The notes under the pieces: generated by a model
Told to the model about the DNA's origin: nothing
The model's input: the letters and a program-made list of their open reading frames with translations, nothing else
Database searches by the model: none
Program-made: the position numbers and the translations under genes
In this document: positions 7,881 through 16,725 of the stretch, in pieces
Layout of the letters: each line of letters begins with the position of its first letter
How positions within the stretch are numbered: position 1 is the stretch's first letter
Origin: Rhizorhapis sp. SPR117
GTDB taxonomy: Bacteria > Pseudomonadota > Alphaproteobacteria > Sphingomonadales > Sphingomonadaceae
DNA: 21,939 nt
Assembly: GCF_021742065.1 (NCBI RefSeq)
Contig: NZ_JAKKIE010000057.1
Span: forward strand, 1 to 21,939
Direction of reading: 5' to 3'

Positions 7881-8057
7881 TTAATAACGTTTCTCCACAA
7901 CGGGCCAATCCCTGAGCATGTCAGGAAGCTGATCCACGGATCGTGTGAGCTTGAGGATGGCGTCGAATGGATAAGGCGTTCGCTTGTGATCGCCCGGATA
8001 GCGCAAGGCGCCGGGACATCGACGACGTGTGTGGTTGTTCAGCCTATCGTCAACCAC
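7881..8057 (-). CDS. Possible small hypothetical protein between kpsF and kpsS
   Basis: An open - strand frame of 64 codons follows the kpsF stop directly and in the same frame, ending at TAA 7883-7881. Starting from GTG 8057 it gives 58 residues containing RYPGDHKRTPYPFDAI and ending DWPVVEKRY. Its codon use is fairly GC-rich and protein-like until the stop, after which the sequence turns AT-rich. There is no clear ribosome binding site and I recognise no family. It could be a small gene, the 3' end of a decayed gene or insertion-sequence remnant, or a chance frame. KpsF itself ends at its usual place, so this is not a broken part of KpsF. Confidence 0.3.
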   Translation of the reverse strand: MVDDRLNNHTRRRCPGALRYPGDHKRTPYPFDAILKLTRSVDQLPDMLRDWPVVEKRY

Positions 8058-8075
8058 GTTTGATTCATGCGACGA

Positions 8076-9086
8076 CTAAGCAATGCCCACTGCCATATCG
8101 TGAATATGGACCAGCCCTGCAGGCTTGGTGGGATTATGGGCATCCATGACAAAGGCTACCATGACCTTGCTGTCGTTGAGCAGGATGTAAGCATCCTCGA
8201 CAAGCATGCCGTGGGGTATGGTGATTGGTTCTCTGGTCATGATGTCACCCGCCGTGGCAATGGTGATCCGGTCAAATTCCCGACGCAGGTCGCCGTCAGT
8301 GATGATGCCGATCAGGCCGCCCTCATCATCGACGACACCTGCAACACCTTTGCCGCTGGAGGTCATTTCCATGATTACATCGCGCATACGCGTGTTTGGG
8401 CGGACAAGTGGCAAAGGGTCCTCTGATCGGATCAACTGATCGACCGGCATGAGCCGACGCCCAATGTTGCCGCCGGGATGCAATTGCGCAAGATCCTGGA
8501 GGGACGTACCCCGAATCCGCATGACAGCAATTGCCAAGGCATCACCCAATGCCAGTGTCATGGTTGTGGACGTGGTGGGTGCAATTTTGACGGGGCAAGC
8601 TTCCTCTGCTTTGGGCAGGTGCAGGTATATACTGGATTGGCGGGCAAGCGGCGAGTCCTTGCGGGACGCTATCCCGATAATGGGAATCTCAAGTCGCGTT
8701 GCGTAAGACAGGATTGCCTCCAGTTCAGGAGTAGCCCCTGAATTGGACAATGCCAAAAGGCAGTCGCCCCGCATGAGCATACCCAGGTCGCCATGGGATG
8801 ACTCCGCTGGATGAACGAAATATGAGGGCGTTCCGGTCGCCGATAAGGTGGCTGCTATTTTTCTGGCAATGTGGCCAGATTTGCCCATCCCGGTAACAAC
8901 AACGCGGCAATTCGTGTTGATTATCAACCGCACAGCAGCACAAAAACTATCGTCAAGATTTTCTGCCAGATCCAGCAGCGCCGCAGCCTCTTGCCGGATA
9001 ACAGATTTTCCACTGTCAACTACAAAAGACTCTGAATTCAATTCCGCGACTGTTTGGCGGAAGCTCCCATTTGCTGCTAAATCCAT
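8076..9086 (-). CDS. kpsF: Arabinose-5-phosphate isomerase KpsF
   Basis: A 336-residue cytoplasmic isomerase converting D-ribulose 5-phosphate to D-arabinose 5-phosphate, the first step to Kdo for the capsule linker. The N-terminal SIS domain shows GMGKSGH (from 67) and HPAESSHGDLGM (from 92). The residues matching KdsD/KpsF catalytic positions are kept: the Lys of GKSGH, the Glu of HPAE, the Glu of EEACP and His203 of LHPGGNIG. APTTSTTMTLALGDALA is diagnostic. Two CBS domains follow (~240-330; GIITDGDLRR, GDIMTREP). I chose ATG 9086 because AAAGGGG lies just upstream and the length fits E. coli KpsF (~327); the frame extends to another ATG at 9152 without a good site. It is next to kpsS on the same strand. 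It may duplicate a housekeeping kdsD, as group 2 capsule loci often do. Confidence 0.95.
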   Translation of the reverse strand: MDLAANGSFRQTVAELNSESFVVDSGKSVIRQEAAALLDLAENLDDSFCAAVRLIINTNCRVVVTGMGKSGHIARKIAATLSATGTPSYFVHPAESSHGDLGMLMRGDCLLALSNSGATPELEAILSYATRLEIPIIGIASRKDSPLARQSSIYLHLPKAEEACPVKIAPTTSTTMTLALGDALAIAVMRIRGTSLQDLAQLHPGGNIGRRLMPVDQLIRSEDPLPLVRPNTRMRDVIMEMTSSGKGVAGVVDDEGGLIGIITDGDLRREFDRITIATAGDIMTREPITIPHGMLVEDAYILLNDSKVMVAFVMDAHNPTKPAGLVHIHDMAVGIA

Positions 9087-9219
9087 AAGGCCCCTTTGTC
9101 GTGTTCGTATGTTGGTCTTGTTTTTGTGCGTTCCCGACTTCATCAAGCGCATAGACTGGACGTTATAGATTGCAAGTTAATTTTGCGTTGCAGCAACCAT
9201 TTTGCGGCCAAAAGGGTTA

Positions 9220-10248
9220 TTAATCGCCTAAAGCGTTTTTGCGCCCTGCATCTTGCCAGGGCTGGCCTATCCATCGCTTTAGCCGGTCGCGAATGGCCCA
9301 AAGCAAAGGTACGCGGTGCTCTGCAAGGCCCCTGATGCTGAGCAAATCCAGACCCGTCCAAGGGACAAAGGGACTACGCCGGCTGTAGGCCCATATTTCT
9401 ATGCGCTTGCCCTGTTTGGCGCTTTGCGCGCGCGCATGGAAACCATTGGTGTCGACCACAACCAGAGTGTTGGCAGGCACGGCGAAGCGTTGCGCCGGAG
9501 GAAGGCCGAGCGCCGCCAGTTCCTTGTTCTCGATACGAAACGATCCGCGCGCAGACAAGCGATCGACGCCTTCTGGCGCGCGCAGGCTCATGGCTTTTTC
9601 CCATGCAATGCGTTGCAGCGTCATCCGATGGGAGCCGGGAACATAGGTTAAAGGCCCTTCGTCATCGGCGACATCGTTGAGGAAAAACCAGGCCTTCATG
9701 GTGGGGTGAAACGTATCAGCGTGCAGCGCGGTCTGCGGGTCAGGGCGGGCTTTGGCTGTACCTGAAAGGATCGTCTGGATGTAATAGAGGGGTTCGACAT
9801 CAAAGCTGCTGACATAGCGGACCAGACCTCGCCAACGGGGCGAATCGATCAATGTGCGAAGGGCTGGAACGGAGGCCAGAAAGCTATTATCTACCGCAAT
9901 GCGGCGGGTAATGGTGTCGCCTTGCAGCATTTCGCGCGCGGGAGCTTCCTGTTTCAATATACGCTCTCGCAGCAACGCGAATTCGTCGGCAGGCAGGAAG
10001 TTCTCGATGGCTACAAAACCCTGCTCATCGAACTGTACGCGATCCTGCGCACTGACCATGCGTGCCAGCCGCGCCCGACGTTTCCACGCGAGCCAATGGG
10101 CAAACCGCACACGTGCAGTATGGAGTCCCATCTGGTTTAGCCGCTTGGAGCCGATCAGGCGGTTGTCCTTGAACGACTTCGCGCCTGTGCCGAGTTGCAG
10201 GACCCAGAGCGGCGACTTCAGTATCGTCTGAATGGTTTTTAGCCGCAT
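9220..10248 (-). CDS. Phytanoyl-CoA dioxygenase (PhyH)-family Fe(II)/2-oxoglutarate oxygenase
   Basis: A 342-residue protein with a double-stranded beta-helix oxygenase domain from ~residue 70. The facial triad is visible: His176 and Asp178 in ALHADTFHP, and His271 in DTNGFHARAQ. Arg282 is placed to bind 2-oxoglutarate. The 60-residue N-terminal lead is basic and helical. CAGGGTG a few bases before ATG 10248 is a good ribosome binding site. It precedes kpsF by 133 bases on the same strand and probably shares its transcript. PhyH proteins hydroxylate many small molecules, so the family gives no substrate. Context with kpsF and kpsS suggests hydroxylation of a capsule sugar, the Kdo linker or its lipid, as the unrelated-sequence KdoO enzymes do for Kdo in LPS; this is inference only. 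Confidence 0.85.
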   Translation of the reverse strand: MRLKTIQTILKSPLWVLQLGTGAKSFKDNRLIGSKRLNQMGLHTARVRFAHWLAWKRRARLARMVSAQDRVQFDEQGFVAIENFLPADEFALLRERILKQEAPAREMLQGDTITRRIAVDNSFLASVPALRTLIDSPRWRGLVRYVSSFDVEPLYYIQTILSGTAKARPDPQTALHADTFHPTMKAWFFLNDVADDEGPLTYVPGSHRMTLQRIAWEKAMSLRAPEGVDRLSARGSFRIENKELAALGLPPAQRFAVPANTLVVVDTNGFHARAQSAKQGKRIEIWAYSRRSPFVPWTGLDLLSIRGLAEHRVPLLWAIRDRLKRWIGQPWQDAGRKNALGD

Positions 10249-10317
10249 ATACGCACCCTGAGAGATTCGCTTTCGCTCATGGATGGCTCTTGCTGGACAG
10301 GATAGGGCAAGTAAAGC

Positions 10318-11982
10318 TTACAATGCTTTTCCTTGTCGCAGCGAGGCCAGAAATTCGTTGCTGGTCGATCGCAGCGCTTCCGATCTTGAGCGAAGGCCGG
10401 TCACGATCGTGCGGATTTCCTCTGATAGCATCTCTGCTTTTTTCGCGCTTTCGGCCACTTCTTCGGCGGTCTGACTTACCTGTTGCGATCCATCGGCGGC
10501 GCGTCCTGCGGCGTCGTTGATGACGTTGGTTGCACTTGTTTGATTGCTGGCCGATTCGGCGATGGCTGATGCGCGTGAGGAAACTTCCCGGATATTTTCC
10601 GCGATCAGTTCCATCGACACGTCCGCCTGCACCATGCGGTCGCGGATGCCGTTTAGTATTTCGCCGATCTTGCCAACCGCGCCTTGGGTTTGGCCGGCAA
10701 GCATTTTGACTTCACTGGCAACGACAGCGAATCCGCGTCCATATTCGCCCGCGCGAGCGGCCTCGATAGTCGCGTTCAGCGCAAGCTGATTGGTCTGCGC
10801 CGCCAGTTCCTGAATCAGATGGACGATTTCGTCGACGCTGTCGGCCTTTTCACTCAGCGCAGCCAGGCTCGCCTGGCCGCAGTCGCTTGCCCGTGTCGCT
10901 GCATCGCCCATGCGCGCCTGTTCTTCCACCTGGGCGGAAATATGGACAGCCGACCCGGTCAGCGCTTCGGTCGATTCTGCCACGGACTGGACCGACCGGG
11001 TTGTGCTGCTGGCGATTTTGAGCACATGCTGCGCCTTGGCAAGCGCACTTGTATTGATTGCACCGATGTCGTCGGTAGCCGCCGATAGCGCATTCATGGC
11101 TTCGTCGAGCTGTTCGGCGAGAGTCGCGACGGAATCCTCATAGCGTTCGGCCAGTGCGAGCATGGCCTGTTCCTGCACATGGGCGGCCAGGCGCCGTTCG
11201 GATTCGCGTGTTTCAAGCTGCATTCTTTCGGCTTCCGCCTTGCGTTCCATTTCGCGCTTTTCGTCCTGCGCGTGCCGGCGTTCCATGGCGCGCAGTTCAG
11301 CATCGCTACGTTGCCGCGCCACGAACTCCTTGGCGTTTTGTAGAAAGGCCCGGCTGAGCATGAAAATGAACAGGATGCTCGTCGCATTGAGCAACAAGGA
11401 AATTTCGTGCGACTGGATGGCGACATGGAACTGAAACGACAGGCCCAGCGTCACGATATAGATGAGCGCTGCCGCTGGTATAAGTGTGAATGTGAGGCCG
11501 CCCACGCAGATGATGCCGACATGAATGCACAACAACATGGATTGTGTTGCCATATCGGCATCATATCCTGACGAAATGAGCAGCCCGCTCCAGCCCAGCG
11601 AGATGAGAAACGTATAAAGCATGGCCGCGCGAAATTGTGACCGGACGCTGCCATATTTATAGCGCGATAGCTGAGTAGCCGGCATCAGAAACTGTGCGGC
11701 GACCGCAACAATGATCTGCCATGCCGCGAAGAAGAAGATCAGGCCTGCTGCTGGCGCATGCCGGCTTGTCAGGGCAAGGAGCAGCGATACGATAACCACG
11801 GTCGGGCCGGTACGCACGATACCCTTGCCGACTTCGCTTATTCGTTGCGCGCCGATTTCCGCCGACAGCGGATCATCATCAATGGTGTTTGCAACCAGAT
11901 CATCCCACAGACGTCTCCATCTGCTTATCGGATGAATCCGGTTCTGGTCCTGATTCATAGAGCGATATATCCCCACCCACAT
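10318..11982 (-). CDS. Methyl-accepting chemotaxis protein with six-TM sensor region
   Basis: A 554-residue inner-membrane chemoreceptor. Six hydrophobic segments lie at about residues 60-213 with very short loops, so there is no periplasmic ligand-binding domain. A charged helical linker follows (~215-275, many Glu/Arg/Gln), then the MCP signalling domain with its hairpin tip at ~392-430 (ELAAQTNQLALNATIEAARAGE is the family signature, followed by GRGFAVVASEV). There is no C-terminal CheR/CheB tethering pentapeptide (it ends LRQGKAL). ATG 11982 is preferred because AGAAAGG lies six bases upstream; an alternative ATG at 11958 has only a distant GGGG. The gene is divergent from rfbC across 215 bases and is an outlier among sugar genes. 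It may sense membrane or cytoplasmic state and could link motility to capsule output. Confidence 0.92.
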   Translation of the reverse strand: MWVGIYRSMNQDQNRIHPISRWRRLWDDLVANTIDDDPLSAEIGAQRISEVGKGIVRTGPTVVIVSLLLALTSRHAPAAGLIFFFAAWQIIVAVAAQFLMPATQLSRYKYGSVRSQFRAAMLYTFLISLGWSGLLISSGYDADMATQSMLLCIHVGIICVGGLTFTLIPAAALIYIVTLGLSFQFHVAIQSHEISLLLNATSILFIFMLSRAFLQNAKEFVARQRSDAELRAMERRHAQDEKREMERKAEAERMQLETRESERRLAAHVQEQAMLALAERYEDSVATLAEQLDEAMNALSAATDDIGAINTSALAKAQHVLKIASSTTRSVQSVAESTEALTGSAVHISAQVEEQARMGDAATRASDCGQASLAALSEKADSVDEIVHLIQELAAQTNQLALNATIEAARAGEYGRGFAVVASEVKMLAGQTQGAVGKIGEILNGIRDRMVQADVSMELIAENIREVSSRASAIAESASNQTSATNVINDAAGRAADGSQQVSQTAEEVAESAKKAEMLSEEIRTIVTGLRSRSEALRSTSNEFLASLRQGKAL

Positions 11983-12197
11983 GGGTCGCCTTTCTGTGCG
12001 TCGGGATAGCAGAGATATGGTTTAGAAAGTCTTACCGCAATGTGTAGTTTTGTAACCGTAATGATGCTGGAGGGTCAGCAATTCTGTCATTCTGGACGAT
12101 TTGGAGTGCCTGCGTGGGTGCCGTCCGGATAGACTTGCGCCTTCTTTTGCGGCACAGCCCGGAAACAGGGTTACCCGCGTCATATATTGAGGTCATC

Positions 12198-12761
12198 ATG
12201 GAATTGCGGCCACTTGCGCTTTCTGAAGTCGTGGAGATACATCCCTCCAGACATTCCGATGAGCGCGGGTATTTTTCGGAAATCTTTCGGCAGGACTGGT
12301 TTCGTACCCATGTCGCAAATGTTGATTTTGTTCAGGAAAACCAGTCACTGAGTGCAAATGCGGGCACGATCCGGGGCCTGCATTTCCAGACACCTCCTTT
12401 TGCTCAAGGGAAGCTGGTCCGGTGCCTTGCCGGCGCGATTTTCGATGTGGCGGTTGATCTGCGCGCAGGTTCGCCACGCTATGGCCAGTGGGTGGCGACC
12501 GAATTGACAGCCGAAGAGGGCAATCAGCTGTGGGTGCCCGAAGGCTTTGCCCATGGCTTTTGCACGTTGGAGCCGGATACGGTCGTTTGCTACAAGGTGA
12601 CGGCCTATTATAGTCCCGAGCATGACAAGGGCACTGCCTGGGATGACAAGGATATTGGTGTGGAATGGCCGAATATCGCCGATCCGACGTCGCTTTCGGC
12701 AAAGGATCAGGTGCAACCGCGCCTTGCCGACCTGCCAGCCTGCTTTCCGTTTGAAGGATAG
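12198..12761 (+). CDS. rfbC: dTDP-4-dehydrorhamnose 3,5-epimerase
   Basis: A 187-residue cupin-fold RmlC, third step of dTDP-L-rhamnose synthesis. Visible are SDERGYFSE (20-28), QENQSLS, RGLHFQ with catalytic His62, FDVAVDLR (82-89), WVPEGFAHGFC (112-122) and the tyrosine-rich TAYYSPEHDKG that includes the catalytic Tyr region. I use ATG 12198 because GAGG is seven bases upstream and the length fits the family; the frame extends further 5' without homology. It is the first gene of an rfbC-B-D-A operon with 3-base spacing to rfbB. The promoter should lie in the 215 bases shared with the divergent chemoreceptor gene, but I see no clear -35/-10 pair. Confidence 0.96.
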   Translation: MELRPLALSEVVEIHPSRHSDERGYFSEIFRQDWFRTHVANVDFVQENQSLSANAGTIRGLHFQTPPFAQGKLVRCLAGAIFDVAVDLRAGSPRYGQWVATELTAEEGNQLWVPEGFAHGFCTLEPDTVVCYKVTAYYSPEHDKGTAWDDKDIGVEWPNIADPTSLSAKDQVQPRLADLPACFPFEG

Positions 12762-12764
12762 ATC

Positions 12765-13832
12765 ATGCGCGTAATCGTTACCGGCGGCGCGGGCTTTATC
12801 GGATCGGCTCTTGTCCGTTATCTTGTCCTGGAAAAGGGCTGTGATGTCCTTAACATCGACAAGCTGACCTATGCCGGCAATCTGACGTCATTGAAGCTGG
12901 TGGATGGCCGCAATGGTTATCAGTTCCTTCGGGCCGATATTTGTGATCGTGCGGCCATGGAGCAGGCGATCACTGATTTTCGTCCCCATCGGATCATGCA
13001 TCTGGCAGCCGAAAGCCATGTGGATCGGTCGATTACGGGGGCGGCAGATTTTGTTCAGACCAATGTCATTGGCACATTCACCTTGCTTGAGGCCGCGCGT
13101 GGTTACTGGGACGGGCTTTCGGGCGCTGCGAAGGACAGTTTCCGCTTCCTGCACGTCTCGACGGATGAGGTATATGGCTCGCTTGGTGCAGACGGCCTGT
13201 TCGAAGAAACCACGCCCTATGATCCCAGCTCGCCCTATTCGGCCTCAAAAGCCTCGTCGGATCATCTGGCCAAGGCGTGGCAGCGCACTTATGGGCTGCC
13301 GGTTGTCGTATCCAACTGTTCGAACAACTATGGACCTTATCATTTCCCGGAAAAGCTGATCCCGCTGACGATATTGAACGCATTGTCGGGCCGCAAACTA
13401 CCGGTCTATGGCAGGGGGGAGAATATACGCGACTGGCTCTATGTAGAAGACCATGCCCGTGCGCTTGACCTCGTCGCAGAGAAGGGCAGGGCAGGGGAAA
13501 CCTATAATGTCGGCGGGCGTAATGAGCGGCGCAATATCGATGTCATCCGGCGGATTTGCGAAGTGCTGGACCGTCTGGTTCCAACAGAACGTCCGCACGA
13601 GGAACTGATCGAATTTGTCACCGACCGCCCCGGACATGACGCCCGCTATGCCATTGATGCGACAAGGCTGGAGACCGAACTGGGTTGGAAGGCGCAGGAA
13701 AATTTTGAGAGTGGCATTGAAAAGACGGTGCGTTGGTATCTGGATAATGACTGGTGGTGGCGTCCCTTGCGTGAACGCTATGACGGCGAACGGCTTGGTG
13801 TCTTGTCGCGTCCGGTCAAGGCTGCCAAATGA
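12765..13832 (+). CDS. rfbB: dTDP-glucose 4,6-dehydratase
   Basis: A 355-residue extended SDR, second step of dTDP-L-rhamnose synthesis, converting dTDP-glucose to dTDP-4-keto-6-deoxyglucose with bound NAD. Visible are GGAGFIGS (7-14), [10 protein letters not shown] (30-39), AESHVDRS (82-89), STDEVYG (132-138) with the catalytic Asp134/Glu135, and YSASK with Tyr158 and Lys162. [15 protein letters not shown] and [11 protein letters not shown] are family signatures. AAGGA precedes ATG 12765. The stop overlaps the rfbD start by 4 bases (ATGA), indicating coupled translation. Length is normal and no residue is missing. Confidence 0.97.
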   Translation: MRVIVTGGAGFIGSALVRYLVLEKGCDVLNIDKLTYAGNLTSLKLVDGRNGYQFLRADICDRAAMEQAITDFRPHRIMHLAAESHVDRSITGAADFVQTNVIGTFTLLEAARGYWDGLSGAAKDSFRFLHVSTDEVYGSLGADGLFEETTPYDPSSPYSASKASSDHLAKAWQRTYGLPVVVSNCSNNYGPYHFPEKLIPLTILNALSGRKLPVYGRGENIRDWLYVEDHARALDLVAEKGRAGETYNVGGRNERRNIDVIRRICEVLDRLVPTERPHEELIEFVTDRPGHDARYAIDATRLETELGWKAQENFESGIEKTVRWYLDNDWWWRPLRERYDGERLGVLSRPVKAAK

Positions 13833-14719
13833 GAATCGCCGTTACCGGATCGCAGGGCCAGGTCGTCCAGTCCCTCATCGCGCGTGCATGTAATACCGAC
13901 GATGAAATTATCGCCATCGGCCGACCGATTCTCGACCTTGCAGTGCCGGCAACGATTTTTCCTGCATTGGAAGCTGCCGCGCCCGATCTCATCGTTTCAG
14001 CCGCGGCCTATACTGCGGTCGACCGGGCCGAGGAGGAGGTGGAGGCCGCCTATGCCATCAATGCCGCAGGGGCGGGCGCGGTGGCTCAGGCGGCAAGCGC
14101 TATGGGCGTGCCAATCATTCACTTGTCGACCGACTATGTGTTCAATGGCCGCAAGGATGGACCTTATCTGGAAAGCGACCCGACTGATCCCCTTGGTATC
14201 TATGGCGGGTCCAAGCTGGCGGGGGAAGGGTTGGTGCAGGCGGCATGCGCCAACAGCGTCATCCTGCGCACGGCATGGGTTTATAGCCCTTTTGGTCATA
14301 ATTTCGTGAAAACGATGCTTCGCCTTGCCGCCGGTCGCGATGCATTGGCGGTTGTCGCCGATCAAACGGGTAGCCCGACCAGCGCGCTCGATATGGCCGA
14401 TGGCATTCTGGCGATGGCGCGCAATCTTGTCGCCGATGACTCGCCCCACCTGCGTGGAATATTCCACATGGCGGGGTCTGGCGCGACGAGTTGGGCAGAG
14501 TTTGCAAGTGCCATTTTTGCCGTTTCGGAGCCGTTGGGCGGTCCGTCGGCCAGAGTAAAATCAATCACGACCGCTGAATATCCAACGCCAGCGCCCCGCC
14601 CGGCCAATTCGCGGCTCGATTGTGGCAAGCTGGAACGCGTGTATGGGATCAGACTGCCCGCATGGGAGACGTCCATGGCAGACGTCGTCGAATGCATATT
14701 GGGAGAAGCGCAAATATGA
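13829..14719 (+). CDS. rfbD: dTDP-4-dehydrorhamnose reductase
   Basis: A 296-residue RmlD, last step of dTDP-L-rhamnose synthesis, reducing the 4-keto group with NAD(P)H. Visible are TGSQGQVV (6-13), the [11 protein letters not shown] segment (58-68), LSTDYVFNG (99-107), and YGGSK with Tyr125 and Lys129. [17 protein letters not shown] and DQTGSPTSA are typical of the family. Its start overlaps the rfbB stop and its stop overlaps the rfbA start, each by 4 bases in an ATGA arrangement, so the four genes are translated together. Length is as expected. Confidence 0.96.
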   Translation: MRIAVTGSQGQVVQSLIARACNTDDEIIAIGRPILDLAVPATIFPALEAAAPDLIVSAAAYTAVDRAEEEVEAAYAINAAGAGAVAQAASAMGVPIIHLSTDYVFNGRKDGPYLESDPTDPLGIYGGSKLAGEGLVQAACANSVILRTAWVYSPFGHNFVKTMLRLAAGRDALAVVADQTGSPTSALDMADGILAMARNLVADDSPHLRGIFHMAGSGATSWAEFASAIFAVSEPLGGPSARVKSITTAEYPTPAPRPANSRLDCGKLERVYGIRLPAWETSMADVVECILGEAQI

Positions 14720-15576
14720 AGGGCATCATTCTGGCAGGCGGCAGCGGAACGCGGCTTTTCCCGATCACCATGGCGGTCTCCAAGCAGCTCATGCCGGTTT
14801 ATGACAAGCCGATGATCTATTATCCGCTTGCCACCCTCATGCTCGCCGGAATTCGCGAGGTGCTGATCATCACAACGCCGCATGATGCGGGCAATTTCCG
14901 CAATCTTCTGGGCGATGGATCGCAATGGGGCGTGACGCTGAGCTATGCCGTGCAGTCCGAACCGGCGGGTTTGGCGCAGGCCTATACCATCGGGGCCGAT
15001 TTTGTTGCGGGCGGGCCATCCTGTCTTGTTCTAGGCGATAACATCTTCTTCGGTCATGGCTTGCCCGAGATATTGCAGGCGGCGCGTGCGCGATCCAGCG
15101 GCGCTACGGTTTTTGCCTATCATGTTGCTGATCCCGAACGGTATGGCGTCGTTGAATTCGATGCGAACATGCGGGCGCTCAGCATTGAGGAAAAGCCTGT
15201 CACGCCAAAATCCAACTGGGCAGTCACAGGCCTTTATTTTTACGATGCCGAGGTTGTGAACATTGCCGCCGACCTCAAACCCTCAGCGCGCGGCGAGCTT
15301 GAGATCACGGACGTGAACAGAGCCTATCTTGAACGCGGCGCATTAAATGTCGAACTGATGGGCCGGGGCTATGCCTGGCTTGATACCGGAACGCCGGACA
15401 GCCTGCTGGAAGCGGCCCAGTTTGTCGGCACGATCGAACGCCGCCAAGGCATGAAGATCTGTTGTCCCGAAGAGATTGCCTGGCGGCAGGGCTTTATCGA
15501 TGATGCCCGGCTAGACCGGGCCATAGAAACATTGGGGAAAAGCCAATATGGAGCCTATCTGAAAAGCTTGCGATAA
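14716..15576 (+). CDS. rfbA: Glucose-1-phosphate thymidylyltransferase
   Basis: A 286-residue RmlA nucleotidyltransferase making dTDP-glucose, the entry step of the rhamnose pathway; it is normally feedback-inhibited by dTDP-rhamnose. Visible are the pyrophosphorylase motif [11 protein letters not shown] (6-16), [16 protein letters not shown] (23-38), [13 protein letters not shown] and [11 protein letters not shown]. The start ATG 14716 overlaps the rfbD stop (ATGA); the frame is open further upstream, but only because it runs inside rfbD. It ends the operon and is convergent with manC with only 5 bases between the stops and no evident terminator. Confidence 0.97.
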   Translation: MKGIILAGGSGTRLFPITMAVSKQLMPVYDKPMIYYPLATLMLAGIREVLIITTPHDAGNFRNLLGDGSQWGVTLSYAVQSEPAGLAQAYTIGADFVAGGPSCLVLGDNIFFGHGLPEILQAARARSSGATVFAYHVADPERYGVVEFDANMRALSIEEKPVTPKSNWAVTGLYFYDAEVVNIAADLKPSARGELEITDVNRAYLERGALNVELMGRGYAWLDTGTPDSLLEAAQFVGTIERRQGMKICCPEEIAWRQGFIDDARLDRAIETLGKSQYGAYLKSLR

Positions 15577-15581
15577 CAAGA

Positions 15582-16649
15582 TCAGCGCTTTTTGAGAAGG
15601 TCCGTCACCTTGCGGACATCTTGCGACTGTCCGCGCGGCAATATCAAAATGTCGTTACCCGATGCCACCACGATCAAATCTTCAACGCCGACCAGCGAAA
15701 TACGCGGGCCATCGCTGTGGATCAGGCAATTATGCGTATCGATGGCCATGATGTCGCCCTGACAGGCGTTCCCATGCTCATCGCGTTCCTTCGCGGCGTG
15801 CAGCGAATCCCAGCTTCCAACGTCCGACCATCCCATGCTGACGGGGACGACAGCCACCTGTTCGGCCTTTTCCATGACGGCATAGTCGATCGAATCCGCA
15901 GGGCATGCGGCAAATTGCGTGGCGTCCGGGATGATGCGTCGCCCTTCATTTTGCGCCGCATCCATGGCAGCCTTCGCTGCGCCGAGCATTTTGGGCTGGT
16001 ATTGATCAAGCGCGTCCAGATAGCTGCCAGCTTGAAACAGGAAGATGCCGGCGTTCCAGACATAGCCCCCCTCTGCCAGCATGGATTGTGCGCTTGCCGC
16101 ACCGGGCTTTTCGACAAAGCGTTCGACCCGATGCAGGCGATCACCAAGTATCTCGCCCATCTTGATATAGCCATACCCCGTTTCCGGTGCATTGGGTGTG
16201 ATGCCGAATGTAACCAGCCACCCCGCGTGGACCAGCGGTAATGCACTCTGGATTGCGGCATGAAAGGCCGCGAGGTTCATAATCACATGATCGCTTGGCA
16301 TGACCAACAGGGGCGTTGCAGGATCAACCGCCAGCGCGGCCAGTGCAATGGCGGGTGCGGTATTGCGACCCACAGGTTCCAGGATCAGCCGTGCCTGCCG
16401 TTCCCCGGCATCCTCCAACTGGACCTCGATCATGTCAGCGTGACGTGCATTGGCAACCACCAGTGGCGATGCAAAACCCGTGCGTCCCATGGTTCGCTTC
16501 ACCGTGAGCTGGATCATGCTTTCGTCAGCAGTGAGCGCCAGCAGTTGCTTGGGCTTGTCCGGCAATGACAACGGCCACAGGCGCGTGCCCGAACCGCCTG
16601 ACAAAATGACAGGGGCGATCAGAGGTGTGTCTGGTTCGGCAGAGGTCAA
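15582..16649 (-). CDS. manC: Mannose-1-phosphate guanylyltransferase (short form)
   Basis: A 355-residue nucleotidyltransferase making GDP-mannose from mannose 1-phosphate and GTP. Visible are ILSGGSGTRLWPLS (15-28), KPKQ (32-35), EPVGRNTAPA (91-100), MPSDH (ending 121), TGYGYIK (157-163), FVEKPG (178-183), YVWNAGIF and GWSDVGSWD. The C-terminal cupin phosphomannose-isomerase domain of bifunctional ManC/AlgA proteins (~470 residues) is absent, so mannose 6-phosphate must come from another gene. Translation must start at TTG 16649: no in-frame ATG lies close upstream, and a strong AGGAGGAG is 9 bases before it. It is divergent from wecB across 76 bases and convergent with rfbA. GDP-mannose could feed the polymer directly or via GDP-fucose. 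Confidence 0.94.
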   Translation of the reverse strand: MTSAEPDTPLIAPVILSGGSGTRLWPLSLPDKPKQLLALTADESMIQLTVKRTMGRTGFASPLVVANARHADMIEVQLEDAGERQARLILEPVGRNTAPAIALAALAVDPATPLLVMPSDHVIMNLAAFHAAIQSALPLVHAGWLVTFGITPNAPETGYGYIKMGEILGDRLHRVERFVEKPGAASAQSMLAEGGYVWNAGIFLFQAGSYLDALDQYQPKMLGAAKAAMDAAQNEGRRIIPDATQFAACPADSIDYAVMEKAEQVAVVPVSMGWSDVGSWDSLHAAKERDEHGNACQGDIMAIDTHNCLIHSDGPRISLVGVEDLIVVASGNDILILPRGQSQDVRKVTDLLKKR

Positions 16650-16658
16650 TGGAAGTTT

Positions 16659-16666
16659 CTCCTCCT
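16659..16666 (-). promoter_or_regulatory. Strong Shine-Dalgarno fixing the TTG start of manC
   Basis: CTCCTCCT on the + strand reads AGGAGGAG on the - strand and ends 9 bases before TTG 16649. It is the best ribosome binding site in the window and offsets the weak start codon. Confidence 0.6.
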
Positions 16667-16725
16667 GCGCATGATGCGGTCTTCACCCTAAATAAACCAT
16701 GAGGGTCTAGGGCGATATCAGCCTT

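Noticed and set aside
9200..9213. Short inverted repeat TTTTG-CGGC-CAAAA just after the PhyH gene
   Set aside because: Only a 5-bp stem without a following T-run; too weak to call a terminator.
12114..12197. Upstream extension of the rfbC frame by 28 codons
   Set aside because: The extension has no family homology, and GAGG directly before ATG 12198 gives a normal-length RmlC.
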